From: Alphaproteobacteria bacterium
Lineage (GTDB): Bacteria > Pseudomonadota > Alphaproteobacteria > Rhizobiales > Rhizobiaceae
Direction: 5' to 3'
Length of the DNA stretch: 64,000 nt
Assembly (NCBI GenBank): GCA_024742485.1
Contig: JANSYK010000003.1
Span: forward strand, 248,001-312,000
Position 1 is the stretch's first letter. Every line of letters starts with the position of its first letter. The notes under the pieces are model-generated. The model was not told the DNA's origin. It saw nothing but the letters and a program-made list of their open reading frames with translations, and searched no databases. The position numbers were made by a program, and so were the translations under genes. Shown here piece by piece: positions 47,758-56,823 of the stretch.

Positions 47758-49143
47758 TTATCCCACCATCGTTTGCGGCAGGAAGGTTGCGATTTGCGGA
47801 AACAGGGCCAGCAGCACCAGCATGAGCGCCATGGCAAACCAGAATGGCCAGATCCCACGGAAGATTTGGCCCATGGGCACACCCGGTGCGATGGATTTCA
47901 CCACGAAGACATTGAGACCGACGGGCGGTGAGATCATCCCCATCTCAAGCACGACCACGACGAGGATTCCGAACCAGATCATTTTCATGTCGGCCAACGA
48001 CGGGTCGAACCCGAAATCGAGGGCGGCAATAATCGGCAGCACAACCGGAATCGTCAGCACCAGCATGGCGATGCCCTCCAGGAACATGCCGAGAAACATG
48101 TAGATGAGAATGATGATCAGGAGGATGCCGTAATCTCCGATCGACAACGAAGTCAGCAAGGAGACCAACTGCCCGGGCAGTTCGGTCAGCGACATGAAGG
48201 GGATGAAAATGAAGGCTCCGATAATGATCAAAAACACGGTGGCCGAAGCCTTGAGCGTTTGAAGGATCACTTCGCGAATGGCCACGCCATCTAGAGACCG
48301 GCGATAGAGGGCAACGAGCAACGTCAAAAAGGCGCCGACCGACGAGGCCTCGACCGGCGTGAAGAAACCGGTATACATGCCACCAATGGTGATGCCGACC
48401 ACGGCCACGAAGGGCAGGGCCGCGACGAGGGCATCGCGCCGCTCCGGCCAACTGGCGCGTTCGGCCGGAGGACCGGCTTCCGGACGGCGCAGCACCGTCA
48501 GATAGATCGCGCCGATGAACAGAAGTGTCAGCACGATGCCCGGGATCACGCCGGCCATGAAGAGCCGTCCGATGCTCTGTTCGGTCAGCACGGCGTAGAT
48601 GATCATTCCGCCGGACGGTGGAATCAGGAAGCCGAGTGTTCCACCTGCCGCTACCGATCCGGTCGCCAGGCTGTCCGAATAGTGATATTTTTTCATTTCG
48701 GGCAATGCCACGCGCCCCATGGTGATGGCTGCTGCCAGAGATGAACCGGACAGGGCAGCGAACCCAGCACAGGCGGCTATGGTTGCCGAGGCGAGGCCAC
48801 CTTTCATGTGGCCCATCCAGCGGTAGGCGGCATTGAACAGGTCAGCCGACATGCCGGAAACACCGGCGAGATTGCCCATCAGAACAAACATCGGGATGAC
48901 CAGCAGATTATAGTTTGAGGCCGCCTCGAACGCTTCACCCGACAGGTTGGACAATGCGGTCTTGAGGCCGCGCGAGAACGCCTGATCCGATGCCATGCCC
49001 AGCAGCAAAAACCGATTGGCGGTCGCAATGATCGTGCCAACGACCCCGACGAGGATCATCGCCAGAGCCACTGGAAACCGCAGTGCCAGCAACCCAAAGA
49101 GCGCCAGAAGTCCGAGCACGCCGAGGAGCGTCATGCTGATCAT
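47758..49143 (-). CDS. dctM: TRAP transporter large permease (DctM)
   Basis: Polytopic; LVIPMFVLMGNLAGVSGMSADLFNAAYRWMGHMKGGLASATIAACAGFAALSGSSLAAAITMG. Confidence 0.93.
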   Translation of the reverse strand: MISMTLLGVLGLLALFGLLALRFPVALAMILVGVVGTIIATANRFLLLGMASDQAFSRGLKTALSNLSGEAFEAASNYNLLVIPMFVLMGNLAGVSGMSADLFNAAYRWMGHMKGGLASATIAACAGFAALSGSSLAAAITMGRVALPEMKKYHYSDSLATGSVAAGGTLGFLIPPSGGMIIYAVLTEQSIGRLFMAGVIPGIVLTLLFIGAIYLTVLRRPEAGPPAERASWPERRDALVAALPFVAVVGITIGGMYTGFFTPVEASSVGAFLTLLVALYRRSLDGVAIREVILQTLKASATVFLIIIGAFIFIPFMSLTELPGQLVSLLTSLSIGDYGILLIIILIYMFLGMFLEGIAMLVLTIPVVLPIIAALDFGFDPSLADMKMIWFGILVVVVLEMGMISPPVGLNVFVVKSIAPGVPMGQIFRGIWPFWFAMALMLVLLALFPQIATFLPQTMVG

Positions 49144-49682
49144 CGCTCCGCCCCGAGCCGGATCAGCATGATTTTACCCTTGGTGGCCAGCTGCACTGCA
49201 TCGGAGATCAGGACCAGCACATAGAGGCCAACACACCCGGCCAGCAGAAAATAGAACGGTTCGTAGGAGATCAGCAATTGCTGGGTGGTCTCGCCGAATT
49301 TCGTTGCCTTTCGACCAGCCTCGATCAGCTCCCAGGCCATCAGCAGCATCAGTCCGCCCGCCAGCAGACGCAACACGAACATGGACCAGCGCGCAAAGGC
49401 CGGGCTCATGCGCGATTCCAGGATCTCGATCTCGATGTGAGCACCGGTCCGGCCTCCAAACGGGATAGCGATCGCGACGAGAATGACGAGCGACAGGATC
49501 ATCAAGTCTTCGGCACCAAGGATTGGCGCATTCAGCGCCTTGCGCATGATCAAAACGTTGATACTGCCGAACAGCATCATGAAGGCCAGCATTGTTCCGC
49601 CGACAAGAAGGGCGGCCCAGGTCAGGATCCGGTCCAATGGTTTGAGCCATGCGGGTTCGGACATGGTCGCCTCCTCAACCAA
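49140..49682 (-). CDS. dctQ: TRAP transporter small permease (DctQ)
   Basis: 180 aa with four TM segments, overlaps DctM by 4 bp. Confidence 0.85.
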   Translation of the reverse strand: MVEEATMSEPAWLKPLDRILTWAALLVGGTMLAFMMLFGSINVLIMRKALNAPILGAEDLMILSLVILVAIAIPFGGRTGAHIEIEILESRMSPAFARWSMFVLRLLAGGLMLLMAWELIEAGRKATKFGETTQQLLISYEPFYFLLAGCVGLYVLVLISDAVQLATKGKIMLIRLGAER

Positions 49683-49714
49683 TAGGGGCGGCCCACTGGA
49701 CCGCCCCGTTCGAT

Positions 49715-50737
49715 TTACTGATTGATGGCCTCGTAGACCTCGCGCGCGTTGGAAATCCCGCGGGCCTCGTAGTCTTTGAATATCACGTTCAGCCCCTCGG
49801 CAACGGCGGCATCCATCTTGGCGCGCTCTTCGTTGCTGACCTTGATCTGCTCGACCTTGGCCATCTGAGGGGCGCTTTGCATGATCTCGAAGGACTTTGC
49901 ATCGGCACCATCAAAACTTGCGGCGCCCTGCAGGGAGAATATTTCGCCGGACAGTTCATCGATAATCGCGCGATGTTCGTCCGACAGCTCCATGTACCGT
50001 TCCTTGTTCATGGCGACGAAAAACACCGCGAACTGGACCGGAACATTGGTGACCAGATGGCTGGAAACATCCCAGAAGTTCCAGGGGGCAGTGATGTTGT
50101 TGTAGGTTGCTGTTGTGGAATCGATCGTTCCTGTTGACAGCCCCGTATACATTTCCGTGACCGGCATCTGAACCGGGACAGCACCGAGCGCCTCGACAAT
50201 CGGTGTTGTCATTGCGGCATAGGGCACCATTTTCTTGCCCTCAAGCGCGGCCATGCTGGAGACATCGCTTGTTGCGGCCCAGATGTTTCCGGCTGTTGTG
50301 AAGATGCCCAGCAATTTCACGTCATTGTACTCATCGGCGAGGTGGTCCTCATAGACCGCGAGCAGGCGTTCCGTTGCCTCTTTCGCCGTGGTCGACTTGC
50401 CGGGAGGGATGATCAGCATGGATTTCGGAAAAATGGTCGGGGTGTAGGCCTGCAGGCCGAACGTGATATCGGCAACGCCCTCGACGACACGCTTGTACTG
50501 TTGCACCGGACCGGCACCGAGCTGACCCGCCGGGTAGACCTTGAGTGTCAGCGACCCGTCGGAGCGTTTGGCCAGTTCATCTCCAAACCACTTGAACAGG
50601 ACAGCATTTGTGTGGTGTTGCGGCGGCACGAAATTGGCCACCGAGAGCTCTTCAGCACCGGCATGACCGGCAAAAAAGGCGGAAATTGCAAGGGCGGCGG
50701 CTCCCAGGCGGGACGCCAGATTGAATGATGGTCTCAT
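49715..50737 (-). CDS. dctP: TRAP transporter substrate-binding protein (DctP)
   Basis: Signal peptide; LSVANFVPPQHHTNAVLFKWFGDELAKRSDGSLTLKVYPAGQLGAGPVQQYKRVVEGVADITFGLQAYTPTIFP. Confidence 0.92.
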   Translation of the reverse strand: MRPSFNLASRLGAAALAISAFFAGHAGAEELSVANFVPPQHHTNAVLFKWFGDELAKRSDGSLTLKVYPAGQLGAGPVQQYKRVVEGVADITFGLQAYTPTIFPKSMLIIPPGKSTTAKEATERLLAVYEDHLADEYNDVKLLGIFTTAGNIWAATSDVSSMAALEGKKMVPYAAMTTPIVEALGAVPVQMPVTEMYTGLSTGTIDSTTATYNNITAPWNFWDVSSHLVTNVPVQFAVFFVAMNKERYMELSDEHRAIIDELSGEIFSLQGAASFDGADAKSFEIMQSAPQMAKVEQIKVSNEERAKMDAAVAEGLNVIFKDYEARGISNAREVYEAINQ

Positions 50738-50794
50738 GGATTCCTCCCAGATTGATGGCGCTTCACTAACAGGGCGTGGACATCGGAACCATTC

Positions 50795-50815
50795 ATGCTT
50801 ATTCATAATAAGTAT
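50795..50815. promoter_or_regulatory. Dyad ATGCTTATT-CAT-AATAAGTAT overlapping LysR start codon
   Basis: 8 of 9 arm pairs complementary; located between divergent LysR and TRAP genes. Confidence 0.55.
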
Positions 50816-51764
50816 GAGAGAAATCGATTTTCATCAGCTCGACGGCCAAATCCTTCGGACCTTTCTGGTCATACTTGAAGAGTCATCCGTTTCGCGTGCC
50901 GCCGAGCGGCTTGAAGTGACCCAATCCGCAGTCAGCCACACGCTCGCCAAGCTCCGAAGGATTTTCGGCGATCCCCTGTTCGTGCGATCCGGTCAGGGAC
51001 TGACGCCGACAGAGACCGCTCTGTCGCTCAAGACCCCGGCGCGGGATGTTCTCAATCGCCTCAAGGGCCTGACGGATCAACGCCAATTCGATCCGAAGTC
51101 GGAGGCCATGCATTTCGTCATCGCCGCCAACGATATGCAGCGCGATCTGATTTTCCCGGAAATCGTGCGAAGCACACATGATCAGGATATCAGGCTGTCA
51201 CTTGAGCTGATCCCGTCCGGTGTGCCCAGCGTTGCCCTGTTGCGGGACTCGCGCTGTGACCTCATCCTTACACCCTTGCCCCCGGATGCTCCGGACCTGA
51301 TCCAGCAGAAACTGTTTTCCGGTATGATGAAGTGCTTTTTCGATGGCGAAGAGACAGAGCCGCCCGGCTCGATCCAGGACTATCAGCTGGCCGAACACGT
51401 CACGGTGCATTTTGCGCTTGGAGGGGCATCGGATGAGGTGCTTGTGGCGCCGGACCTTCAGCACATCCCGAAGCCAAAAATTACCGTTTCGAACTTTGCC
51501 GGCATCACATCATTCATACGGGGCACAAAAATGCTCTCGACCCAGCTTGAATATATGCGCCTGTCATCCCTGCGGGAACTCACACAGGCTCCATTGCCAT
51601 TTGAAAGCGAGCCAGTGAGCATCTTCATGGTCTGGCACGAGCGATCCAACAATGATCCGGCGCACAAATGGCTTCGCGACAATGTCAGGCAGATTGCGGG
51701 CAAGATCGAACGGTTGAAATTGCCGGAAGAGGCTGTCTCGGTCGGCACTCACCAAATGTCGTAG
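50814..51764 (+). CDS. LysR family transcriptional regulator
   Basis: MREIDFHQLDGQILRTFLVILEESSVSRAAERLEVTQSAVSHTLAKLRRIFGDPLFVRSGQGLTPTE. Confidence 0.92.
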   Translation: MREIDFHQLDGQILRTFLVILEESSVSRAAERLEVTQSAVSHTLAKLRRIFGDPLFVRSGQGLTPTETALSLKTPARDVLNRLKGLTDQRQFDPKSEAMHFVIAANDMQRDLIFPEIVRSTHDQDIRLSLELIPSGVPSVALLRDSRCDLILTPLPPDAPDLIQQKLFSGMMKCFFDGEETEPPGSIQDYQLAEHVTVHFALGGASDEVLVAPDLQHIPKPKITVSNFAGITSFIRGTKMLSTQLEYMRLSSLRELTQAPLPFESEPVSIFMVWHERSNNDPAHKWLRDNVRQIAGKIERLKLPEEAVSVGTHQMS

Positions 51765-51786
51765 ACGTTCGACATGCGAAATGGCG

Positions 51787-53724
51787 TCAGCCGTGCTCTG
51801 GACGAACGCGATAAATGCGCAGGTTAGGTGTCGGAACTGCTGTGATCGGTTCAAGCCAGATTGGCGGCGCGTCATCTTCGATCGCCTTTATGAGACTTCC
51901 GGGATACTGAGCGCCGGTGACCAGGCGGACCGTGCTGGAAACGCAAACCATCACGTAATCGATGTTTTGACGCACCAGAATCGGAAGGGCTCTGTCGGGT
52001 GGCCCACTGAAGATCGCATGGGTGTCCAGAATGGCCTGCTGCGCTCTGTGATACGGGGCTGACAACACTGATAGATCGGAGAGCCCGAGGACGGTAGACC
52101 CGAAGAAAATAGGTGCTGCAACCACACCAGGGGGCAGGGCGGCCATGGCGGCCCGGTCGGTTGGGCCCTGACACTCGGCGACAATGTTGCTGACAGGGGC
52201 CGCCTGGTTGGTTGCTTCCGACACCGTGACCGGATCGGCCGTTCCGGCCATTACGATTTTTGGCAGCACGACCACCCAGGGAGAAGCGACGACCGGTATC
52301 GCAACGAGCAGTGCGATCCTGGCGGCATGAAGTCCGCGTGTTCGCAATGCGCTAAAGGTGATTGACATCAGCCACGCAGCCGCCGGTATGCAGAACAGGT
52401 GCGCAATCTGAACAAAACGAACCTGAATGAAGCTGACGCAAATGCCGGTTAAGGCAAGGGCCGCCAGGACGAGCCACTTCCAGCGCGAATGGGCTGGAAC
52501 CGTCGCAAGTGCCAGACCAAGGGTGAGCACCAGAACAATCAGCGGGATGAACGCCGCAAAAAACACGGAGGGGTCTGTGTTCAGGACGATCAGGGCGCTC
52601 CTGGCCTCAGAAACGTTGTCGAGCCAGACCTCCCGCAATTTCGGATCCAGGAACGCATACGGGTCGCCAAGGCAGTGCGGGAAAAAGGTCATCGCAACGC
52701 CACCACAGATCAGCGCGAGCATTCCAATGGCGCCCGCACGCGACATTCGCGAGGAATTTGGACCGACAATCCCGCTGGCGAGTGCGATCCCGATGCCGCC
52801 CAGGACGGCTGAAACAAGGTGGGTCAGAGAGATCGAGTCACATTGGGTGAGAGCGTATCGCGACACCGGAACCGAAAGCGCGAAAACCGCTGCTGTTGAC
52901 GCAGCGAAGGACCAACCAAAAGCCCGCGCACCGGAGGCGAATTGCCGTGCGTCCCACCACCACAATCCGGTCACGATGATCGCACCGGCGCCGACAAGAG
53001 GAAGCGTTTCGATGCCGATCGCCATCATCATGGCGGCGACAAGTCCAGCTGCGATCCCCCAGCGGCGACCATCGGTCAATCGCAAAAGCGACAGCAGGAG
53101 CAGGGCGCTGAGAACGATCTGGACATTGTGGTGATCAATGCGTCCCGGTGCGAATGTGCGCAGGGTCGATTCGAAGAAAAGCGTCACGAAGACCGAAAAG
53201 AAGATACCCGTGTCGCCGAACAGCGCCCTGCAGGCCAGCGCAACGACGACGAAGAAGAGAACAAGCAGGAACACCGGCCACACCATCAACGCCAATGCAT
53301 CGCCTACTCCCAATAATTCCCCAAGCCAAAGGAGCGCGGCAATCGGTGCATCGACAAAGCGGGACCAGTGCATCCAGATGCCTTCCGGCGGATTGAGCCT
53401 TGTCTGAAGAAGATCGAACCAGCCCTGGCCGCTGGCAAAATCCCGCGCCTGGGCAAGACGCGCCAGATCATCGATTCCGGCGACGGAATGTGTCCATGGA
53501 TGGGGCCATGCTGCGAGGATCTTCGAAAGACTGTAAATCAACCCGAAGAGGAGAGGCAATGTGATTTGCGGAAAAGGCAGTTTGCGCTCGAGCGTCAGCA
53601 CGCCCTGATAGGACGGTGCGTGCGGTTCAGAATTGTCGAATGCAACCAAAGTCCGGTGATCTCCCGCTGATCCCATCCATGCGACGTCGTCAAAACGGCC
53701 GCGTGTCCGTGAATGCGAGAACAT
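51787..53724 (-). CDS. Large polytopic GT-C-like membrane protein (putative oligosaccharyl-/glycosyltransferase)
   Basis: More than 10 hydrophobic segments, first-loop acidic DDLARLAQARDF, second-loop GRIDHHNVQIVL (DHH-like), C-terminal soluble part. Confidence 0.55.
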   Translation of the reverse strand: MFSHSRTRGRFDDVAWMGSAGDHRTLVAFDNSEPHAPSYQGVLTLERKLPFPQITLPLLFGLIYSLSKILAAWPHPWTHSVAGIDDLARLAQARDFASGQGWFDLLQTRLNPPEGIWMHWSRFVDAPIAALLWLGELLGVGDALALMVWPVFLLVLFFVVVALACRALFGDTGIFFSVFVTLFFESTLRTFAPGRIDHHNVQIVLSALLLLSLLRLTDGRRWGIAAGLVAAMMMAIGIETLPLVGAGAIIVTGLWWWDARQFASGARAFGWSFAASTAAVFALSVPVSRYALTQCDSISLTHLVSAVLGGIGIALASGIVGPNSSRMSRAGAIGMLALICGGVAMTFFPHCLGDPYAFLDPKLREVWLDNVSEARSALIVLNTDPSVFFAAFIPLIVLVLTLGLALATVPAHSRWKWLVLAALALTGICVSFIQVRFVQIAHLFCIPAAAWLMSITFSALRTRGLHAARIALLVAIPVVASPWVVVLPKIVMAGTADPVTVSEATNQAAPVSNIVAECQGPTDRAAMAALPPGVVAAPIFFGSTVLGLSDLSVLSAPYHRAQQAILDTHAIFSGPPDRALPILVRQNIDYVMVCVSSTVRLVTGAQYPGSLIKAIEDDAPPIWLEPITAVPTPNLRIYRVRPEHG

Positions 53725-53795
53725 TCAACCATGCTGGTCTGTAAATTTTGTTAAGCGAACGTCGGATCATGCGCGGACACGCCGAGAAAACATGA

Positions 53796-53825
53796 ATGGC
53801 GGGACCGATGATCCGACCCCGCCAT
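53796..53825 (-). terminator. Hairpin ATGGCGGG-N14-CCCGCCAT downstream of DUF899 gene
   Basis: Perfect 8-bp stem. Confidence 0.5.
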
Positions 53826-53851
53826 CCGTGAACAACGAGCTGTATCGAATG

Positions 53852-54562
53852 TCAATTCGATCCGTATTCGTCCCGCAAGCGAAGCCAGCTCATCGGATTG
53901 TCAAACCCGGTTTCGTCGCGACCCTTGGGCACGAGATCAAGATAATGATAGGCCGCATTCATCATGTCGAGCCCCCGACCGAACGTCGAATAGGTATGAA
54001 AGATCCTGCCATCTTCACCCCTGGCAAACACGCTGATGCCGGGCGCGTCGCTGGCCGGAAACTGGCTCGCACGGTAATTGTAGCGCAGCTCACCGTTCTG
54101 ACGTTCCTCATCCGTAAACGAGACCTCGAAATCATAGTTGAAATCGCTGTCTTGCGATGACACCCAGTCGAAACTCCAGCCCATGCGCTTCTTGAACGCT
54201 TCAAGCTTCTCCAGCGGAGCGCGTGCGATGGCAACCATTGAGACATCACGTGCGGCCAGATGGACAATGTTGCGGTCGAAATTGTCGGCCCAGAACGAAC
54301 AGCTCTTGCAGGGCACCTCCCAGTCCGGACCATACATGAAGTGATAGACCACCAATTGGCTGCGCCCGGCAAACAGGTCACCAAGTGATTTGGGTCCGGC
54401 GACGGTTTCAAAAATATAATCCTTGTTGACTTCAACCCATGGAAGGGACTGGCGTTCCTGGCTGAGTGCATCGCGCTGCTTTGTGAAGGCCTTTTCCTTC
54501 TCCAGCAGCGCAATACGCGCATTGAGCCATTCATCGCGTGAGACAACAGCATGTTCGGGCAT
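53852..54562 (-). CDS. DUF899 family (thioredoxin-like) protein
   Basis: VVYHFMYGPDWEVPCKSCSFWADNFD...; YSTFGRGLDMMNAAYHYLDLVPKGRDE. Confidence 0.87.
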   Translation of the reverse strand: MPEHAVVSRDEWLNARIALLEKEKAFTKQRDALSQERQSLPWVEVNKDYIFETVAGPKSLGDLFAGRSQLVVYHFMYGPDWEVPCKSCSFWADNFDRNIVHLAARDVSMVAIARAPLEKLEAFKKRMGWSFDWVSSQDSDFNYDFEVSFTDEERQNGELRYNYRASQFPASDAPGISVFARGEDGRIFHTYSTFGRGLDMMNAAYHYLDLVPKGRDETGFDNPMSWLRLRDEYGSN

Positions 54563-54576
54563 GATAAGCTCCTTTG

Positions 54577-55020
54577 TTAAAACAGTTTTTCAAGGCAATT
54601 GAAGCTGGAATTCCAGCCGATGCCGTGATTGTCGCGTGATTCCACATCGGCAAAACTGCGCTGGTCCAAAGTCATCTTTGTGCCGCCATCAACGGCTGTG
54701 AAGGTCACTTCAATATCGGTTTCCGGTCCACGCGATCCGTCGGCCTGCAGCCACGCCCAACTGAAAACCAGACGGTTGGGGCGGTCGATTACCCGGTAGA
54801 TACCGGAGCAATTTACTTCTCCGCCATCCTTGTTGCGCATCGTTGTCTCCCACGCGCCACCCTCACGGACATCCAATGTGTGATGCGGAATGCTCATGCC
54901 TTCCGGACCCCACCACTGCACCAGCAGTTCCGGTTTGACCCAGGCATCAAAGACGGCCTCGGGCGGTGCGGACAGGATCCGCTCGACCACCAGAATCTGA
55001 TCGTCAATCGTCGTTGTCAT
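54577..55020 (-). CDS. SRPBCC family protein (AHSA1/CalC domain)
   Basis: VERILSAPPEAVFDAWVKPELLVQWWGPEGM; start MTTTIDDQ at 55020 overlaps the ArsR stop. Confidence 0.9.
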   Translation of the reverse strand: MTTTIDDQILVVERILSAPPEAVFDAWVKPELLVQWWGPEGMSIPHHTLDVREGGAWETTMRNKDGGEVNCSGIYRVIDRPNRLVFSWAWLQADGSRGPETDIEVTFTAVDGGTKMTLDQRSFADVESRDNHGIGWNSSFNCLEKLF

Positions 55021-55339
55021 CTTTATTGTCCTCTTTCTGCAAAACTTTTTCCAAACGGTCGAATGATGTGTTCCAGAACCTGCGGTAACGTTCGACCCAA
55101 TCATTCAGTGAGCGCATGCTTTGTGGCCGCACACGAAATGAGCGGTACTGACGGTCGATCCGACGTTCGATGACGCCTGCTTCCTCCAGCACTTTCAGGT
55201 GCCGTGAAATGGCCGGCTTCGAAATCTCGAACGGCTCCGCCAACGCGCCGGCGGTCTGATCGCCCTGTTCGAGCAATTGTTCGACAATGGCAAATCGGGT
55301 TGGGTCGGACAGCGCCGAAAAAATTCTCTGAACACTCAT
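55004..55339 (-). CDS. ArsR family transcriptional regulator
   Basis: LSDPTRFAIVEQLLEQGDQTAGALAEPFEISKPAISRHLKVLEEAGVIERR. Confidence 0.93.
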   Translation of the reverse strand: MSVQRIFSALSDPTRFAIVEQLLEQGDQTAGALAEPFEISKPAISRHLKVLEEAGVIERRIDRQYRSFRVRPQSMRSLNDWVERYRRFWNTSFDRLEKVLQKEDNKDDNDD

Positions 55340-55349
55340 TGATTACCTC

Positions 55350-55367
55350 ATTTGTTAAATAACAAAT
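55350..55367. promoter_or_regulatory. ArsR-type operator candidate ATTTGTTA-AA-TAACAAAT
   Basis: Perfect 8-bp inverted repeat, 11 bp upstream of the ArsR start. Confidence 0.65.
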
Positions 55368-55491
55368 ATGTTAAGTTATATTGATCGTCAAGTCTGAATT
55401 TGCAAATGCGACAGATAGGGGCAGCCGGGCGACCGGCAACCGCGAGCGGTGCCGGGTTGCGTGCCAATCAACGTGGTGTCATAGCAACCGG

Positions 55492-56694
55492 ATGGGTTCC
55501 ACAAATCGGCCATCCGAGTCGCAAGGCAGTCCGTCCGGCGTATCCGTCATCAAGCTTGCTATTGGTGGAATGGCAACAATGGCGGCCGCGATGGGCCTCG
55601 GCCGGTTCGTCTTCACACCGCTCTTGCCCGATCTCATGGTCGGTATGCAATTGAGCCCGACCGATGCCGGCCTGATCGCGTCGGCCAACTATGTCGGCTA
55701 TTTGGTCGGCGCTGTCCTTGCCGGATATGGCTGGGCCGCCGGCCGCGAAAGGGCGATGTTCGTCTGGGCGCTGATCTCGACAACAGTGTTGCTGGCATTG
55801 GTGCCAATGGCAGGAGGTGTTGCGTCTCTGTCGGTCATCCGGTTTGCGGCTGGCGTTGCAAGCGCATTCGCGATGGTCTTTTGCGCGACAATCCTGTTCA
55901 GTCAATTTGCCGTCGCCGGTCGAAACGATCTCGTTGCAATGCATTTTGGCGGTGTCGGCGTGGGCATGGCGCTGTCGGCAGTGTTGCTGATGGGCCTGGG
56001 GCTGTTTGCGGCACATTGGACAACCGGTTGGTATGCAGCGGCTGCACTAGCGCTTGTCGGGTCGATCGTTGCTGTCACGCTTGTTCGGGCCGATCCGATT
56101 CGCAGCGGTGATATCAAGGAGCCGCCATTGGTCTGGACCCGGCGACTGACAACTATTGTCTTGGCCTATGGATTGTTTGGTTGCGGCTATATCGTCACGG
56201 CAACCTTTCTGGTCGCGATAATCCGGGATAAGGCTGGCCAGTCCGACATGGAGGGTCTGGTCTGGCTGGCCACCGGCATTGCAGCGGCTGCTTCCGTTTA
56301 TGTGTGGGAGCCGGTCGCGCGGCGGTTTGGCCTGGCGGTTTCGTTCTGCATTGCCAGTCTGGTGGAGGCGTTTGGCGTTGTGGCGAGCGTTCTGTTGTCG
56401 GCGCCGCTGGGCCCGTTTGTCGGCGGCGTCTTGCTCGGGGTGACCTTTATTGCGGTAACAGCTTTTGGCCTGCAACTCGGGGGTATCCTGGCGCCCCGAT
56501 CGCGAAGGAAGGCGCTTGCAATCATGACAGCCGCCTTCGGCACGGGGCAGATCATCGGCCCATTGTTTGCGGGACACCTGGCTGATCTCAGCGGCAATTA
56601 TACGGCTGGCAGCCTCATTGCCGCCGGAGCGCTTACACTTGCCGCATTGCTGGCTCTTGCCTCCCGGCCGGCTCCCTCGGGAACGCAAATGTGA
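55492..56694 (+). CDS. YbfB/YjiJ family MFS transporter
   Basis: 12-TM layout; GLGRFVFTPLLPDLMVGMQLSPTDAGLIASANYVGYLVGA. Start codon uncertain. Confidence 0.82.
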   Translation: MGSTNRPSESQGSPSGVSVIKLAIGGMATMAAAMGLGRFVFTPLLPDLMVGMQLSPTDAGLIASANYVGYLVGAVLAGYGWAAGRERAMFVWALISTTVLLALVPMAGGVASLSVIRFAAGVASAFAMVFCATILFSQFAVAGRNDLVAMHFGGVGVGMALSAVLLMGLGLFAAHWTTGWYAAAALALVGSIVAVTLVRADPIRSGDIKEPPLVWTRRLTTIVLAYGLFGCGYIVTATFLVAIIRDKAGQSDMEGLVWLATGIAAAASVYVWEPVARRFGLAVSFCIASLVEAFGVVASVLLSAPLGPFVGGVLLGVTFIAVTAFGLQLGGILAPRSRRKALAIMTAAFGTGQIIGPLFAGHLADLSGNYTAGSLIAAGALTLAALLALASRPAPSGTQM

Positions 56695-56823
56695 GGCGCA
56701 ATTTACCCCGAAAGCTCATAGGTAGGATGAACAACTGTCGGCGAAGACCGAAGGCAGGCGTTGCGGTTGCCCGACCTAACGCGTAGTAGAAAAAAGCCCT
56801 GAAAATCAGCGGGAGTCCCAGGC

